Below are positions 9,142-18,018 of a DNA stretch of 64,000 nucleotides, in pieces; position 1 is the stretch's first letter, and each line of letters begins with the position of its first letter. The notes under the pieces are model-generated. The model saw only the letters and a program-made list of their open reading frames with translations, did no database searches and had not been told where the DNA came from. The position numbers and the translations under genes were made by a program. Source of the DNA: Paenibacillus sp. V4I7 (lineage in GTDB: Bacteria > Bacillota > Bacilli > Paenibacillales > NBRC-103111). The stretch spans positions 1,302,001-1,366,000 of the forward strand of contig NZ_JAUSZD010000002.1 in NCBI RefSeq assembly GCF_030817275.1, given 5' to 3'.

Positions 9142-9311
9142 TTGAATCAATATAAGCCCGTAGATACATCAATTTACAACATGTCCATAACGATTCGTCC
9201 TCATTAAAATATAAAGAGAGAACAGAACAAGGGGGAGAGAGGTAGACCATTATCGTGATTTTAGATCTTATTTTGAGGAAACCAAATATGAAGTAGAGAA
9301 GGAGTTAGATT

Positions 9312-10778
9312 ATGAATTTCAAAAAAATTATCAAACAAGCAACAGCAGTAACCTTCACCACCGTATTACTAGTAGGAGGCGGAGCTCAAGCATTTGCAAA
9401 AGAGATAGACAGCAGGGATCATAATGATAGCTATGGTTTTTCCCATATTACACGCGCTGACATGTTGAAATTACCTGAACAACAGAAGAGTGAACAATTC
9501 AAAGTTCCTCAATTTGATGCTTCAACGATTAAGAACATTCCATCCGCAATCAAGTACGATGAGAATGGCAACAAAATTGAAATGGATGTTTGGGATACTT
9601 GGCCGTTGCAAAATTCGGATGGAACCGTGGCAAACTATAAGGGCTACCAAATCGTTTTTGGTTTGGCGGGAGATCCTAAAAGAGGATCGGACACGTTTAT
9701 TTACTTGTTCTATAAGAAAGAAGGAGATACATCCCTTAACAGCTGGAAGAATGCCGGCCGGGTATTTAAGGATAGTGACAAATTCGTACCGAATGATTCG
9801 ATTCTAAACAATCAAGCCGAAGAATGGTCGGGTTCCGCAACTATGACCTCCGATGGCAAAGTTCGCTTATTCTATACCAATCGTCACCCTTGGGATTCGG
9901 ATCGGGGATTTTACGGGAAGCAAACGTTAACAACGGCTCAAATCAATGTGTCTCAACCGAATGACGATACGCTGAAAGTGGATGGCGTAGAAGATTTCAA
10001 ATCGATCTATGACGGCAACGACGGGAAGACTTATCAAAGCGTTGATAGCACCGGTTTCAGTAAGGGAGACTATAACGATAATCATACCTTAAGAGATCCT
10101 CACTATGTAGAGGAGAACGGCCGTAAATACCTTGTTTTTGAAGCGAATACCGGGACAGAAACGGGTTACCAAGGAGAAGGATCCCTGTTTAATAAAGCTT
10201 ACTATGGCGGAAGCAATGTCTTCTTCCAGGCTGAGAAAAACAAATTGCTGCAAAGCCCTGTCAAACCAGTTATGGAAATTGCGAATGGTGCACTCGGTAT
10301 CATTGAATTAAATGACGATTATTCGTTCAAAAAAGAAATGAAGCCGCTGATTGCATCCAATACCGTAACAGATGAGATTGAACGTGCTAACGTATTTAAA
10401 CTGAATGGGAAATGGTATTTGTTCACAAGTTCTAGAGGATCTAAAATGTTCATTGATGGAATCGATAAAGAAGACATTTACATGTTGGGGTACGTATCAG
10501 ATTCTTTAAACGGAACGTACAAACCATTGAACGACACAGGACTTGTCCTTCATCAAGATCTTAATCCATATGATATTACCTGGAATTATGCTCACTTTGC
10601 GATCCCACAAGTGAAAGGGGATAATGTCGTCATCACAAGTTACATGACTAATAGAGGTTACTTTGAAGATCATCATTCTACTTTTGCACCAAGCTTCTTA
10701 ATGAACATTAAAGGTTCCAAGACTTCAGTTGTGAAAAACAGCATTCTGGAACAAGGGCAATTAACGATTAACAAATAA
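9312..10778 (+). CDS. sacB: Levansucrase, GH68
   Basis: This secreted 488-residue enzyme transfers fructosyl units from sucrose to build levan and also hydrolyses sucrose. A signal peptide occupies about residues 1-29 (cleavage near AQAFAKE). The three GH68 catalytic residues are in place: nucleophile Asp95 in VWDTWPLQN, transition-state stabiliser Asp262 in RDPHY, and acid/base Glu357 in TDEIERAN. The 95-residue spacing between the last two equals that of Bacillus subtilis SacB. AGAAGGAGTTAG precedes the ATG. A terminator follows. The endolevanase gene lies directly downstream, as in the B. subtilis sacB-levB arrangement. I saw no clear antiterminator target in the 170-bp leader, so control may come from the upstream two-component system. 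Confidence 0.97.
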   Translation: MNFKKIIKQATAVTFTTVLLVGGGAQAFAKEIDSRDHNDSYGFSHITRADMLKLPEQQKSEQFKVPQFDASTIKNIPSAIKYDENGNKIEMDVWDTWPLQNSDGTVANYKGYQIVFGLAGDPKRGSDTFIYLFYKKEGDTSLNSWKNAGRVFKDSDKFVPNDSILNNQAEEWSGSATMTSDGKVRLFYTNRHPWDSDRGFYGKQTLTTAQINVSQPNDDTLKVDGVEDFKSIYDGNDGKTYQSVDSTGFSKGDYNDNHTLRDPHYVEENGRKYLVFEANTGTETGYQGEGSLFNKAYYGGSNVFFQAEKNKLLQSPVKPVMEIANGALGIIELNDDYSFKKEMKPLIASNTVTDEIERANVFKLNGKWYLFTSSRGSKMFIDGIDKEDIYMLGYVSDSLNGTYKPLNDTGLVLHQDLNPYDITWNYAHFAIPQVKGDNVVITSYMTNRGYFEDHHSTFAPSFLMNIKGSKTSVVKNSILEQGQLTINK

Positions 10779-10795
10779 CAAGCCTCCTAAATAAC

Positions 10796-10838
10796 AAAAA
10801 AAGAAAATGCCAATTTAAATTGGCGTTTTCTTTTTTTG
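10796..10838 (+). terminator. Strong terminator between sacB and levB
   Basis: A near-perfect inverted repeat of about 20 bases (AAAGAAAATGCCAATTT and its complement) ends in a T run. It should reduce read-through from sacB into levB, and can act on both strands. Confidence 0.85.
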
Positions 10839-10925
10839 AAATGGGGTAAATAGGTAAAGTAGAATGGAGGGATTCTTATCGCAACAGTTAAACGAATCGT
10901 TGTATTCATCATTTGTTTAAGCTGT

Positions 10926-12431
10926 TTGATGACGATAGAGTTAGAAGCTTATGACGCAAGAAAGAACAAGAAGAAGGAAACTAACGTTTCTCATTTTAAG
11001 CCAACCTCTCGGGCTAGCTATCATTTCACTTCGCCAGACAAATGGAAAAACGACCCTCAGAGGCCGATTTACTTGGATGGAAAATATCATTATTATTATC
11101 TCTATAATCGTGATTATCCGAATGGAAACGGTACGGAATGGCGTCATGCAGTATCAACGGATTTGGTGCATTGGAAAGATGAAGGGGTGGCCATTCCCAA
11201 ATATACGAATCAAAATGGTGATCCATGGACGGGATCCGTCGTTGTGGACGATAAAAATACGGCAGGTTTTGGAAAAGAGGCTGTTGTGGCGATTGTAACA
11301 CAGCCCTCTGCAGATGGCGGGAAGCAGGAACAATATTTATGGTACAGTACGAACAAAGGAAAAACGTTTAAATCTTATCATGACAATCCTATTCTGCCGA
11401 ATCCGGGCACAGCAAATTTTAGAGATCCGAAAGTTATTTGGGATCACCAAACTCATAAGTGGGTGATGGCCATGGCGGAAGGAACCAAAATAGGTTTTTA
11501 CGAGTCTCACAATTTAAAAGATTGGCACTATACAAGCAGCTTCTTTACGGAGAATATCGGAATTGTAGAGTGCCCTGATCTTTATTTAATGCAAGCGAAT
11601 GACGGCACTTTTAAATGGGTTCTTGGTGCCAGCGCAAATGGTAAATCGATAGGAAAACCCAACACCTATGCCTACTGGACTGGAAACTTTAATGGAAAGG
11701 CATTTTTCCCGGATCACAATGAACCTCAGTGGTTAGATTATGGCTTTGATTGGTATGGTGCTGTAACGTTTGAAGAGGGGAAAGACAGTGATAAATACAA
11801 TCTTCGTTATGCTCTGGCCTGGATGAATAATTGGGATTACCCCCATAATACGCCAACGCTGAAAGAAGGTTTTAACGGAACGGATTCAATTGTTCGTCAA
11901 ATTAAATTAAAACAAGAAGGGGATCGTAAGTATCATTTGGTATCCCAACCAATTGAAGCATTAAATCAATTGACAAGTTCAACGGATACCGTTAAACAAA
12001 TAAAAGTTAATGGCTCTACAACACTTCAGGTAACAGGCGATACGTACCAGCTTGACACCGATATATCTTGGTCGGAGATCAATAATGTAGGATTAAGGCT
12101 TCGAGAATCAACAAATAAAACCCGCCATGTAGATGTCGGAGTTTTTGTAGAAGGTCAATACTCTTATGTCAATAGAGCTTTTACAGGACAACCCGACAAG
12201 AGTAAAAGATATCTTGAAAGCAGAGCGCCATTTGATGTAAAAAAGAAGAATGTTCACTTGAAGATCCTTGTTGATAAAACAAGCATTGAAGTTTTTATAG
12301 ATGATGGCAAAATCGTTTTATCCAATGAAATGTTCCCGGAAATAAACGATAAAGCTATTACCCTTTTTTCTGAAGGCGGCACCGCGATCTTTGAAAATGT
12401 TGTAATCAAGCACTTCAACATTATTAAATAA
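10926..12431 (+). CDS. levB: Endolevanase / levan hydrolase, GH32 (LevB-like)
   Basis: The protein closely resembles B. subtilis LevB, which cuts levan into levanbiose. Key GH32 motifs are present: the nucleophile motif DKWKNDPQRPIYLDGKYH (NDP in place of NDPNG), FRDPKV with the stabilising Asp, and VECPDL with the acid/base Glu. A C-terminal beta-sandwich domain ends in KILVDKTSIEVFIDDGK. The coordinates use the first standard start codon (TTG). The true start is probably further upstream: the frame stays open and encodes a basic, hydrophobic segment (TVKRIVVFIICLSC) fitting the expected signal sequence, and TGGAGGG lies at 10865-10871. However, the codon at the right distance (10878) is ATC, not ATG. 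Either a rare start is used or the signal peptide start has been lost, which would leave the enzyme in the cytoplasm. Confidence 0.9.
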   Translation: MMTIELEAYDARKNKKKETNVSHFKPTSRASYHFTSPDKWKNDPQRPIYLDGKYHYYYLYNRDYPNGNGTEWRHAVSTDLVHWKDEGVAIPKYTNQNGDPWTGSVVVDDKNTAGFGKEAVVAIVTQPSADGGKQEQYLWYSTNKGKTFKSYHDNPILPNPGTANFRDPKVIWDHQTHKWVMAMAEGTKIGFYESHNLKDWHYTSSFFTENIGIVECPDLYLMQANDGTFKWVLGASANGKSIGKPNTYAYWTGNFNGKAFFPDHNEPQWLDYGFDWYGAVTFEEGKDSDKYNLRYALAWMNNWDYPHNTPTLKEGFNGTDSIVRQIKLKQEGDRKYHLVSQPIEALNQLTSSTDTVKQIKVNGSTTLQVTGDTYQLDTDISWSEINNVGLRLRESTNKTRHVDVGVFVEGQYSYVNRAFTGQPDKSKRYLESRAPFDVKKKNVHLKILVDKTSIEVFIDDGKIVLSNEMFPEINDKAITLFSEGGTAIFENVVIKHFNIIK

Positions 12432-12454
12432 AAAAATCAAGATATTTAAAAAAA

Positions 12455-12493
12455 ACAAAGATCCGCCTCCTCGAAAAAGGGGTAGATCTTTGT
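12455..12493 (+). terminator. Terminator after levB
   Basis: ACAAAGATC (12455-12463) pairs with GATCTTTGT (12485-12493), with additional partial pairing of CCGCC with GGGT inside the loop. It follows the levB stop by 24 bases. Confidence 0.65.
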
Positions 12494-13277
12494 ATTATTC
12501 CAGTGCGGGCTTTTGCCGCTCTGGATTTAACTTAGCTGACGGGCTTCACTGATTTCACTTCAGTAGCTTTATTTTATTACCAGGAACATGTCCAGTTCTC
12601 ATTCGATTCAAGTTTGAAATTAAAGATGACGGCGATAAACAGCGGAATAGCTTTAATAAGATTTGTCATATGTAACAACCATCCTCTACCTATTATTTGT
12701 GAAGTTGCATTGTATTATGTTATGTTTCATTACATATATCCTACTATAAACACAGAAAACTTGCAACAACATTACTTATTTTTAGGTTTAATGGGGGGAA
12801 TAATTCTTTGTTGTACAATTTATGTAATGTATGTGTCATGTTTGTTGATGTCATATTACCCTCCAGTAAATATTTTGATACTAATGTTCACACGGAAAAA
12901 ATCGACCGTGCTACAAAAATAGATGGTTTAATTGCTTCTGCTTAATAGAAAAAGGACCCCTTTCGGAGTCCTCTTCGACGGTGAATAAATTGATGGTACT
13001 TTTGCCTTGAACCTTACTTGGCTCGGTCTTTACCTAACACACTATTGCAGTACATGACTACATTAATGAGCCCACGGCACATCGCCTCGCTTCAATATCG
13101 ATTCAATAACAACTTCCCTGGTGTTTTATCTTTGAAATTTCTGCGACACTACACCTCGCTGTTTTCACCGTCGAAAAGTATTATGTCCGATCAGGGCGAT
13201 CTTATTCAATTGTATTGTTTCATTGCGGTTTGTAGATTACCATATTTATGGAAATCAATTCATGAAGGAGTGGTAGG
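12494..13277. other. Long gene-poor interval
   Basis: This stretch is AT-rich and shows no convincing conserved gene. It holds one possible small membrane ORF (see 12614) and a weak hairpin at about 12950-12974 (AGGAC...GTCCT followed by CTTC). A second open frame at 13018-13281 starts with TTG, has no ribosome site and unremarkable composition, so I do not call it. The last 20 bases carry the ribosome binding site of the next gene. Confidence 0.5.
12614..12922 (+). CDS. Possible small membrane protein, doubtful
   Basis: An open frame of about 100 codons from a TTG encodes at least one strongly hydrophobic stretch (LFLGLMGGIILCCTIYVMYV) with tyrosine- and cysteine-rich flanks, and ends in a basic tail (FTRKKSTVLQK). 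The start is weak: no ribosome site precedes it, though ATG codons follow shortly. A hairpin lies about 30 bp after the stop. It may be a real small membrane protein, a decayed gene, or a chance frame in AT-rich DNA. I do not recognise it. Confidence 0.2.
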   Translation: MKLKMTAINSGIALIRFVICNNHPLPIICEVALYYVMFHYIYPTINTENLQQHYLFLGLMGGIILCCTIYVMYVSCLLMSYYPPVNILILMFTRKKSTVLQK

Positions 13278-14081
13278 ATGAAACGCAAAAAAGCAGTAAC
13301 AATGACGTGCATGTTCATAATTTTCCTTATCGCGTTTGCATGCGGTGCTTTTGCGGACGATTACATCAAAGAGATCAAAGCTTATCAGAACAGTAAAATC
13401 ACGATACAGGTCGACGGCAGCACAGTCGACCTTCAGGACGGGGCGGAGCAAATGGTCCCGATCATTTACGAAGGTCGCTCTTATGTACCGGTCAAGCCAC
13501 TTGCGGAAGCGTTGGGCGCGATGGTTACATGGGAGCAGGATGAGCAAGCCATTAAGGTATCCACTGCAAATCCCAGTGCAGGCAGCGCATCTTCGCCGCA
13601 TGAATCGGAAGGTGTTCGGAATACATTTCCCTCTGAATACGGAGCGCCTTCGATGTTTGAAGACTTTAAACCTGTTGCAAAGGAAGGAATTACCGCGTAT
13701 TTGAATGCGATTCGCAGCGGGGAGAAGAAAGATTTGAAAGCGTTCATTTACAAGTATTATTATTCTTTGACCGAACTCGATAGCCCTGATGTTGCCTACG
13801 CACAAGCCAGCGAAAAAGTAGATACGTATCGCAGTAAATACGATAAGGAGACGCTGAACGGTCTGACAGCAGAAGGTTTGGAACTGTTGAAGGGTGGAGC
13901 ATTCCCTGACGAAGCTTCAGGATACAGTAAGGAACATGGGATTCTGCTTAACTATCGGGTCGTCTCCGGTAAAGGATACTATGGTCATTTTTCGATTGAT
14001 TTCTATTTTTACCAAGAAGGGAATACCTACAAACTTACAAATATCCTCTATGCTGGTGCTTATCGTGGAGAAGGGATCTAA
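13278..14081 (+). CDS. Secreted copper amine oxidase N-terminal (stalk) domain protein
   Basis: This 267-residue protein begins with a clear signal peptide (basic MKRKK, hydrophobic CMFIIFLIAFACGAFA, cleavage before DDY). Residues about 38-95 form a stalk domain of the copper amine oxidase N-terminal type, with the typical YEGRSYVPVKPLAEALGAMV and WEQDEQAIKV. Such domains are common in surface and secreted proteins of Paenibacillus and do not imply oxidase activity. The remaining 150 residues have an alpha/beta pattern without a recognised domain. AAGGAGTGG precedes the ATG. It is flanked by hairpins downstream and is probably a single-gene unit of unknown role at the cell surface. Confidence 0.85.
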   Translation: MKRKKAVTMTCMFIIFLIAFACGAFADDYIKEIKAYQNSKITIQVDGSTVDLQDGAEQMVPIIYEGRSYVPVKPLAEALGAMVTWEQDEQAIKVSTANPSAGSASSPHESEGVRNTFPSEYGAPSMFEDFKPVAKEGITAYLNAIRSGEKKDLKAFIYKYYYSLTELDSPDVAYAQASEKVDTYRSKYDKETLNGLTAEGLELLKGGAFPDEASGYSKEHGILLNYRVVSGKGYYGHFSIDFYFYQEGNTYKLTNILYAGAYRGEGI

Positions 14082-14133
14082 CACATCCTTGGACGTATAC
14101 TGTAGATTATGTCAAATAATATGAACATGAAAA

Positions 14134-14166
14134 CATCCGGCTCTGATCCTTCGAGAGAGCCGGATG
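14134..14166. terminator. Perfect hairpin without T run
   Basis: CATCCGGCTCT (14134-14144) pairs exactly with AGAGCCGGATG (14156-14166). It is not followed by a T stretch, so it may be an mRNA-stabilising hairpin or one half of a tandem terminator with the next one. Confidence 0.45.
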
Positions 14167-14183
14167 TTCGCAATACAGCATTG

Positions 14184-14217
14184 AAATCCGCCCACCAAAA
14201 GGAGCGGATTTTTTCGT
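14184..14217 (+). terminator. Rho-independent terminator
   Basis: AATCCGC pairs with GCGGATT and is followed by TTTTCG. It ends the stalk-domain gene. From here to 14400 nothing else is evident. Confidence 0.65.
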
Positions 14218-14408
14218 TAATAATGGGAATTCTCATTGATTCGTTATGCTGGAACCATCATTTAATCATCAAGGCGACTAAGGTAAGGGCTTTTCGATTT
14301 AATAAAGGGATGGTTAAGATAGTACGATGTTAATGAAAAGAATGGTAACTTGAGTTCAATTTATCTTAAAAGCGGCAATGTTACTGAGAATTTAGATGGT
14401 TCGATCAG

Positions 14409-14442
14409 TACTATTGCCAGTTGTAGCCGCGAAACTTATGAT
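14409..14442 (+). promoter_or_regulatory. Possible activator-dependent promoter of the first GH105 cluster
   Basis: TATGAT at 14437-14442 is a good -10 hexamer without a matching -35. ACTATTGCC begins 27 bases before it. The paralogous cluster at 52.5 kb has ACTATCGAC 28 bases before its own TATGAT. The shared placement suggests a related AraC-type operator, though the shared sequence is short. Confidence 0.35.
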
Positions 14443-14489
14443 TTGAATTGTGATCGATGCACACATGAATTCAGTCAGGGGGACGACGG

Positions 14490-15452
14490 ATGAAGGAACA
14501 TTATGAAGCTCAATTACAACTAAGGCACAATTACCGTTTCTTTAAAGAGTCTTTATTTATAAGGGATATTGTCAGGGATCGATGGTTGTATGTAATCTTG
14601 TTACCAGGCGTTTTGTATTTTATTATTTTTAAATATGTTCCTATGTTTGGCTTACTCATGGCTTTTGAGGACTATAAACCGCATCTAGGTTTTATGAATA
14701 GTCCTTGGGTAGGGATGAAGCATTTCGAACGTTTTTTTTCAGAGCCTCAGTTTTGGATGCTATTCCGTAATACCATTTTGTTAGCGATTTATAATTTGGT
14801 GTTTTTCTTCCCGCTGCCTATCGTACTAGCGCTTATGTTGAATGAAGTTCGTATTGGGATATTCAAGCGCTTTGCTCAGACGTTATTGTATTTGCCCCAC
14901 TTTGTTTCATGGGTAGTAGCGGTTGGCATATTCTATGTATTATTTACAACTGAAGGTGGAGTTGTAAACGAATTGATCCAAAAAATTGGTATTGAGAAAA
15001 TTCCATTTTTGCTAAGTGAGGATTGGTTCAGACCGATGATCATCAGCCAGTCGATCTGGAAAGAGGCAGGTTGGGGAACCATTATTTTCCTCGCGGCGTT
15101 GTCCGGAGTTGATCTTCAGTTATATGAAGCGGCTCGCATGGATGGAGCTGGGCGTTGGCGCCAGTTGTGGCATATTACGCTACCTGCTATTCGTAGTACG
15201 ATCGTCATCTTGTTTATTCTACGCTTGGGTAGTTTTTTGGACACGGGTTTCGAGCACATCTTCCTGATGCTTAACTCCATGAACCGAGAAGTCGGGGAAG
15301 TGTTTGATACTTTTGTATATATGAAAGGCTTGACGCAAGGACAATACAGCTATAGTGCCGCGGTAGGGATGTTTAAATCTCTGGTAGGGCTTGTCCTAGT
15401 ACTCGGGTCCAATTGGATAGCGAAAAAATTCGGCGAAGAAGGCGTGTATTAA
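14490..15452 (+). CDS. Sugar ABC transporter permease, LplB type
   Basis: This 320-residue integral membrane protein has six predicted helices, the first at RWLYVILLPGVLYFIIFKYV. The cytoplasmic EAA loop reads YEAARMDGAGRWRQLWHITLP, the site that docks with the ATPase. LplB-type hallmarks are PMFGLLMAFEDYKP near the N-terminus and KKFGEEGVY at the end. Translation probably uses the GGGGGAC just before the ATG. It heads an operon with a second permease and a binding lipoprotein. No ATPase is encoded, as is usual for this family, which borrows a shared MsmK/MsmX-like ATPase. The downstream GH88/GH105 enzyme points to unsaturated pectin oligosaccharides as cargo. Confidence 0.93.
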   Translation: MKEHYEAQLQLRHNYRFFKESLFIRDIVRDRWLYVILLPGVLYFIIFKYVPMFGLLMAFEDYKPHLGFMNSPWVGMKHFERFFSEPQFWMLFRNTILLAIYNLVFFFPLPIVLALMLNEVRIGIFKRFAQTLLYLPHFVSWVVAVGIFYVLFTTEGGVVNELIQKIGIEKIPFLLSEDWFRPMIISQSIWKEAGWGTIIFLAALSGVDLQLYEAARMDGAGRWRQLWHITLPAIRSTIVILFILRLGSFLDTGFEHIFLMLNSMNREVGEVFDTFVYMKGLTQGQYSYSAAVGMFKSLVGLVLVLGSNWIAKKFGEEGVY

Positions 15453-15474
15453 AAAGAGTCAGGAGGCTGTCAAT

Positions 15475-16356
15475 ATGCTAGCAGAAGATAAGAATTGGAG
15501 CAATCGGCTATTTAATACGGTAAACTATTCGTTGTTGACCCTTGTATCACTAATCACAATCATTCCCTTCGTATATATCGTTTCCATGTCTTTTGCTTCC
15601 CCAGAGGAGGTGGCTAAAGGCGGGTTGCTCTTATTTCCTTCGAAGTTTACCTTTGGGGCGTATAAATACATCTTTTCAACCGATACGATGGTTCGGAGTA
15701 TTCTTATCTCGATTTATATTACGGTGCTCGGAACGTTGATCAACCTACTGTTGACCTCGTTTACCGCTTACCCTTTGGCCAAAGCGACCTTACGAGGGCG
15801 CCGGACCATTCTTCTCATGGTTTTGATTACGATGTTGTTCAGCGGAGGTTTGATCCCGACCTACTTTGTAGTCAAAGCTTTTGGTATGATAAACACGTAT
15901 TGGTCCCTGATGATTCCGACCGCTATCAGCGCATTTAATTTGATCGTTCTCAAGAACTTTTTTCAGCAAATTCCCGACAGCTTGGTAGATTCAGCGAAGA
16001 TTGATGGCTGTAATGATTTAGGGATTTTGTTTCGTATTGTTTTGCCATTATCGATGCCGGCGATGGCTACCTTTGGACTTTTCTATGCTGTAGGACATTG
16101 GAATACATTCTTTAATGCGGTGATGTACATGAACGATGCTGAGAAGTTTCCGGTCCAGGTTATTTTGAGACAAATTGTTTTGTTATCTCAGGATCAAATC
16201 GGGAACACCACATCACAGCAAGATCCAACCGACTATTTACCGCAGACCATTCGAATGGCTTCTATTGTAGTTGCGACCGTCCCGATTGTTCTCGTCTACC
16301 CGTTCTTACAGAAGCATTTTGCCAAGGGTGTACTATTAGGATCGGTAAAAGGATAA
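15475..16356 (+). CDS. Carbohydrate ABC transporter permease, YtcP type
   Basis: This is the second membrane subunit, 293 residues with six helices. Typical features are PFVYIVSMSFASPEEV after helix 1, FSGGLIPTYFVVKAFGMINTYW in the middle, the EAA-like loop DSAKIDGCNDLGILFRIVLPLSMP, and the C-terminal FAKGVLLGSVKG. AGGAGG precedes its ATG, 22 bases after the first permease. It pairs with LplB-type subunits to import oligosaccharides. Confidence 0.93.
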   Translation: MLAEDKNWSNRLFNTVNYSLLTLVSLITIIPFVYIVSMSFASPEEVAKGGLLLFPSKFTFGAYKYIFSTDTMVRSILISIYITVLGTLINLLLTSFTAYPLAKATLRGRRTILLMVLITMLFSGGLIPTYFVVKAFGMINTYWSLMIPTAISAFNLIVLKNFFQQIPDSLVDSAKIDGCNDLGILFRIVLPLSMPAMATFGLFYAVGHWNTFFNAVMYMNDAEKFPVQVILRQIVLLSQDQIGNTTSQQDPTDYLPQTIRMASIVVATVPIVLVYPFLQKHFAKGVLLGSVKG

Positions 16357-16369
16357 CTCTATTTCAAAG

Positions 16370-16383
16370 AGTAACCGTTTACA
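16370..16383 (+). promoter_or_regulatory. Possible cre site (CcpA box)
   Basis: AGTAACCGTTTACA differs from the catabolite-responsive element consensus TGNAANCGNWNNCA only at its first base and one inner base. It lies between the second permease and the binding-protein gene, where a roadblock or a secondary promoter could be repressed on preferred sugars. Confidence 0.4.
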
Positions 16384-16410
16384 TAAACAAACATTCAGGA
16401 GGGGTTATGT

Positions 16411-17919
16411 ATGGTAAGTAAGCGTTTTATCACTTTGGTTTCATTGCTGACGACTGTAAGTGCTTTAGCGGGGTGCGCAGGCGAGAAGAGTTCGCCAACT
16501 GCACAACAGGACAATACGCCGCTTCAAGTTACTATTGCTACGCCTCAAATCGGGGAGGCTCCGAAAAAAGGCAGTGAAGTAGAGCAGGCTATCGAGAAAT
16601 ACACGAATTCGAAAATTGATTTTCAATGGATTCCATCCGCTGCTTTCGAAGATAAGAAAAATATCATGATTGCTTCTAATGAGATGCCCAAAGCATTTAA
16701 AATTACGTCAAACGCCACTACGCTTAGCGCGATCCAATCCGGCTTGTTTTGGGAGATCGGCCCTTTGTTGAAGGATTATAAAAACTTATCAGGCGCTAAC
16801 GCAATGTATTATGACAATTTAAAGGTTGATGGAAAGTTATATAGTTTGCCCTTGTACCGGGACATCGGCCGTGCCGGTATCACTTACCGGAAGGATTGGT
16901 TTGATGGACTTGGCCTAAAGACTCCGGTAACTTTAGACGACTGGTATAATCTCATGAAAACCATCGCGGAGAAGGATCCTGATAAGAATGGGCAGAACGA
17001 TTCGTACGGTATGTTTCTTGAAAAGTCCTATAACGACCCGGTTGCTAGCAGCTCCTATCTGACCCGACTCGCAGTTTCTCAGGGAGCGCCGAATAAATGG
17101 GGATTAGAAGGAGGTAAGGTGATAGCTGAATTTATGACCAAACCGTATTTGGATTCCATGAAGCTGCTTCGCAGATTATATCAGGAAAAATTAATCAATC
17201 AGGACTTTTCCGTTGTTCAGGCAGCTGATGCCGATAATAAATGGAATGCAGGTAAGGTTGGGATTCGGATCAATACCGTTGCCTCGGCAGGTGCGACCTC
17301 TCAAGACAACCTAAAGAAGGCTGTACCTAATGGCGTAGTTGATATTGCCCCTTATATGGGACCATCCGGAAATCGTGTACCGGCTGAGCCCGGCAATAAC
17401 GGCTTCTTCGTCTTCCCGAAATCGAGTGTTAAGTCAGAAGCGGAATTAAAGCGACTGCTGGGCTTCTTCGATAAGTTAATGGACCCGGAGATGTCGACAC
17501 TTCTGACCAGAGGGATTGAAGGTAAGCATTTCACGAAGACCGATGACGGAAAAGCGCAGTTTAAAGACTTGACCCTATTTAATCTCGAGGTTAAGCCTTA
17601 TCGTGACAGTCTGCCTTCGTTTGAGGTGACCGGAACGGGTCTTCCTTTGAAATTATCGGATTTGCAGGCAAAAGGCTGGAAGGTCATTGCTGACAACCTG
17701 AAGAATGTGGTGCCCAATGTAGCGTTAACAATGAACTCCAAGACTTATTCTGAAAAGGGTGGAGAATTGGATACATTAATTCGTGATGCCCAAACCAAAT
17801 TTATTATGGGGAAAATTGACGAGGAAGGGTGGCAAGCAGAAGTAGAGAAATGGAGAAAAGCCGGCGGTGACAAGGTGATTGAAGAATATACGGCCGAGTA
17901 TTCGAAGCAGAAGAAGTAA
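16411..17919 (+). CDS. Sugar-binding lipoprotein of the ABC importer, LplA type
   Basis: This 502-residue solute-binding protein has a lipoprotein signal ending in LAGC with Cys22 as the acylated residue, followed by a low-complexity Ser/Gln/Thr linker. Family signatures include GLFWEIGPLLKDYKNL, RKDWFDGLGLKTPVTLDDWY, DKNGQND (a calcium-binding-like DxNxD loop) and WRKAGGDKVIEEYTAEY at the end. AGGAGGGG precedes the ATG. It is the capture subunit for the two permeases upstream and close kin to the protein at 54421. Confidence 0.93.
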   Translation: MVSKRFITLVSLLTTVSALAGCAGEKSSPTAQQDNTPLQVTIATPQIGEAPKKGSEVEQAIEKYTNSKIDFQWIPSAAFEDKKNIMIASNEMPKAFKITSNATTLSAIQSGLFWEIGPLLKDYKNLSGANAMYYDNLKVDGKLYSLPLYRDIGRAGITYRKDWFDGLGLKTPVTLDDWYNLMKTIAEKDPDKNGQNDSYGMFLEKSYNDPVASSSYLTRLAVSQGAPNKWGLEGGKVIAEFMTKPYLDSMKLLRRLYQEKLINQDFSVVQAADADNKWNAGKVGIRINTVASAGATSQDNLKKAVPNGVVDIAPYMGPSGNRVPAEPGNNGFFVFPKSSVKSEAELKRLLGFFDKLMDPEMSTLLTRGIEGKHFTKTDDGKAQFKDLTLFNLEVKPYRDSLPSFEVTGTGLPLKLSDLQAKGWKVIADNLKNVVPNVALTMNSKTYSEKGGELDTLIRDAQTKFIMGKIDEEGWQAEVEKWRKAGGDKVIEEYTAEYSKQKK

Positions 17920-17966
17920 GACGATCTAGTTCTAGCATTTGTAAGCATAGGCATCGTAGATTCATT

Positions 17967-17975
17967 TGATATAAT
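17967..17975 (+). promoter_or_regulatory. Extended -10 promoter for the AraC regulator
   Basis: TTGATATAAT contains an extended -10 (TGNTATAAT) about 45 bases before the TTG start of the next gene. No good -35 is present, which is normal for extended -10 promoters. It would let the regulator be made independently of the transporter operon. Confidence 0.4.
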
Positions 17976-18018
17976 GGTAATGTCGAATCCTTGAAAGCGA
18001 AGAAAGGAGAGGTTTCCG

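Noticed and set aside
9142..9311. Search for a SacY/SacT-type antiterminator target and terminator before sacB
   Set aside because: No convincing RNA antiterminator motif overlapping a terminator was seen in the 170-bp leader.
13018..13281. Plus-strand frame of 87 codons before the stalk-domain gene
   Set aside because: TTG start without ribosome site, composition unlike protein, and it overlaps the start of a well-supported gene.
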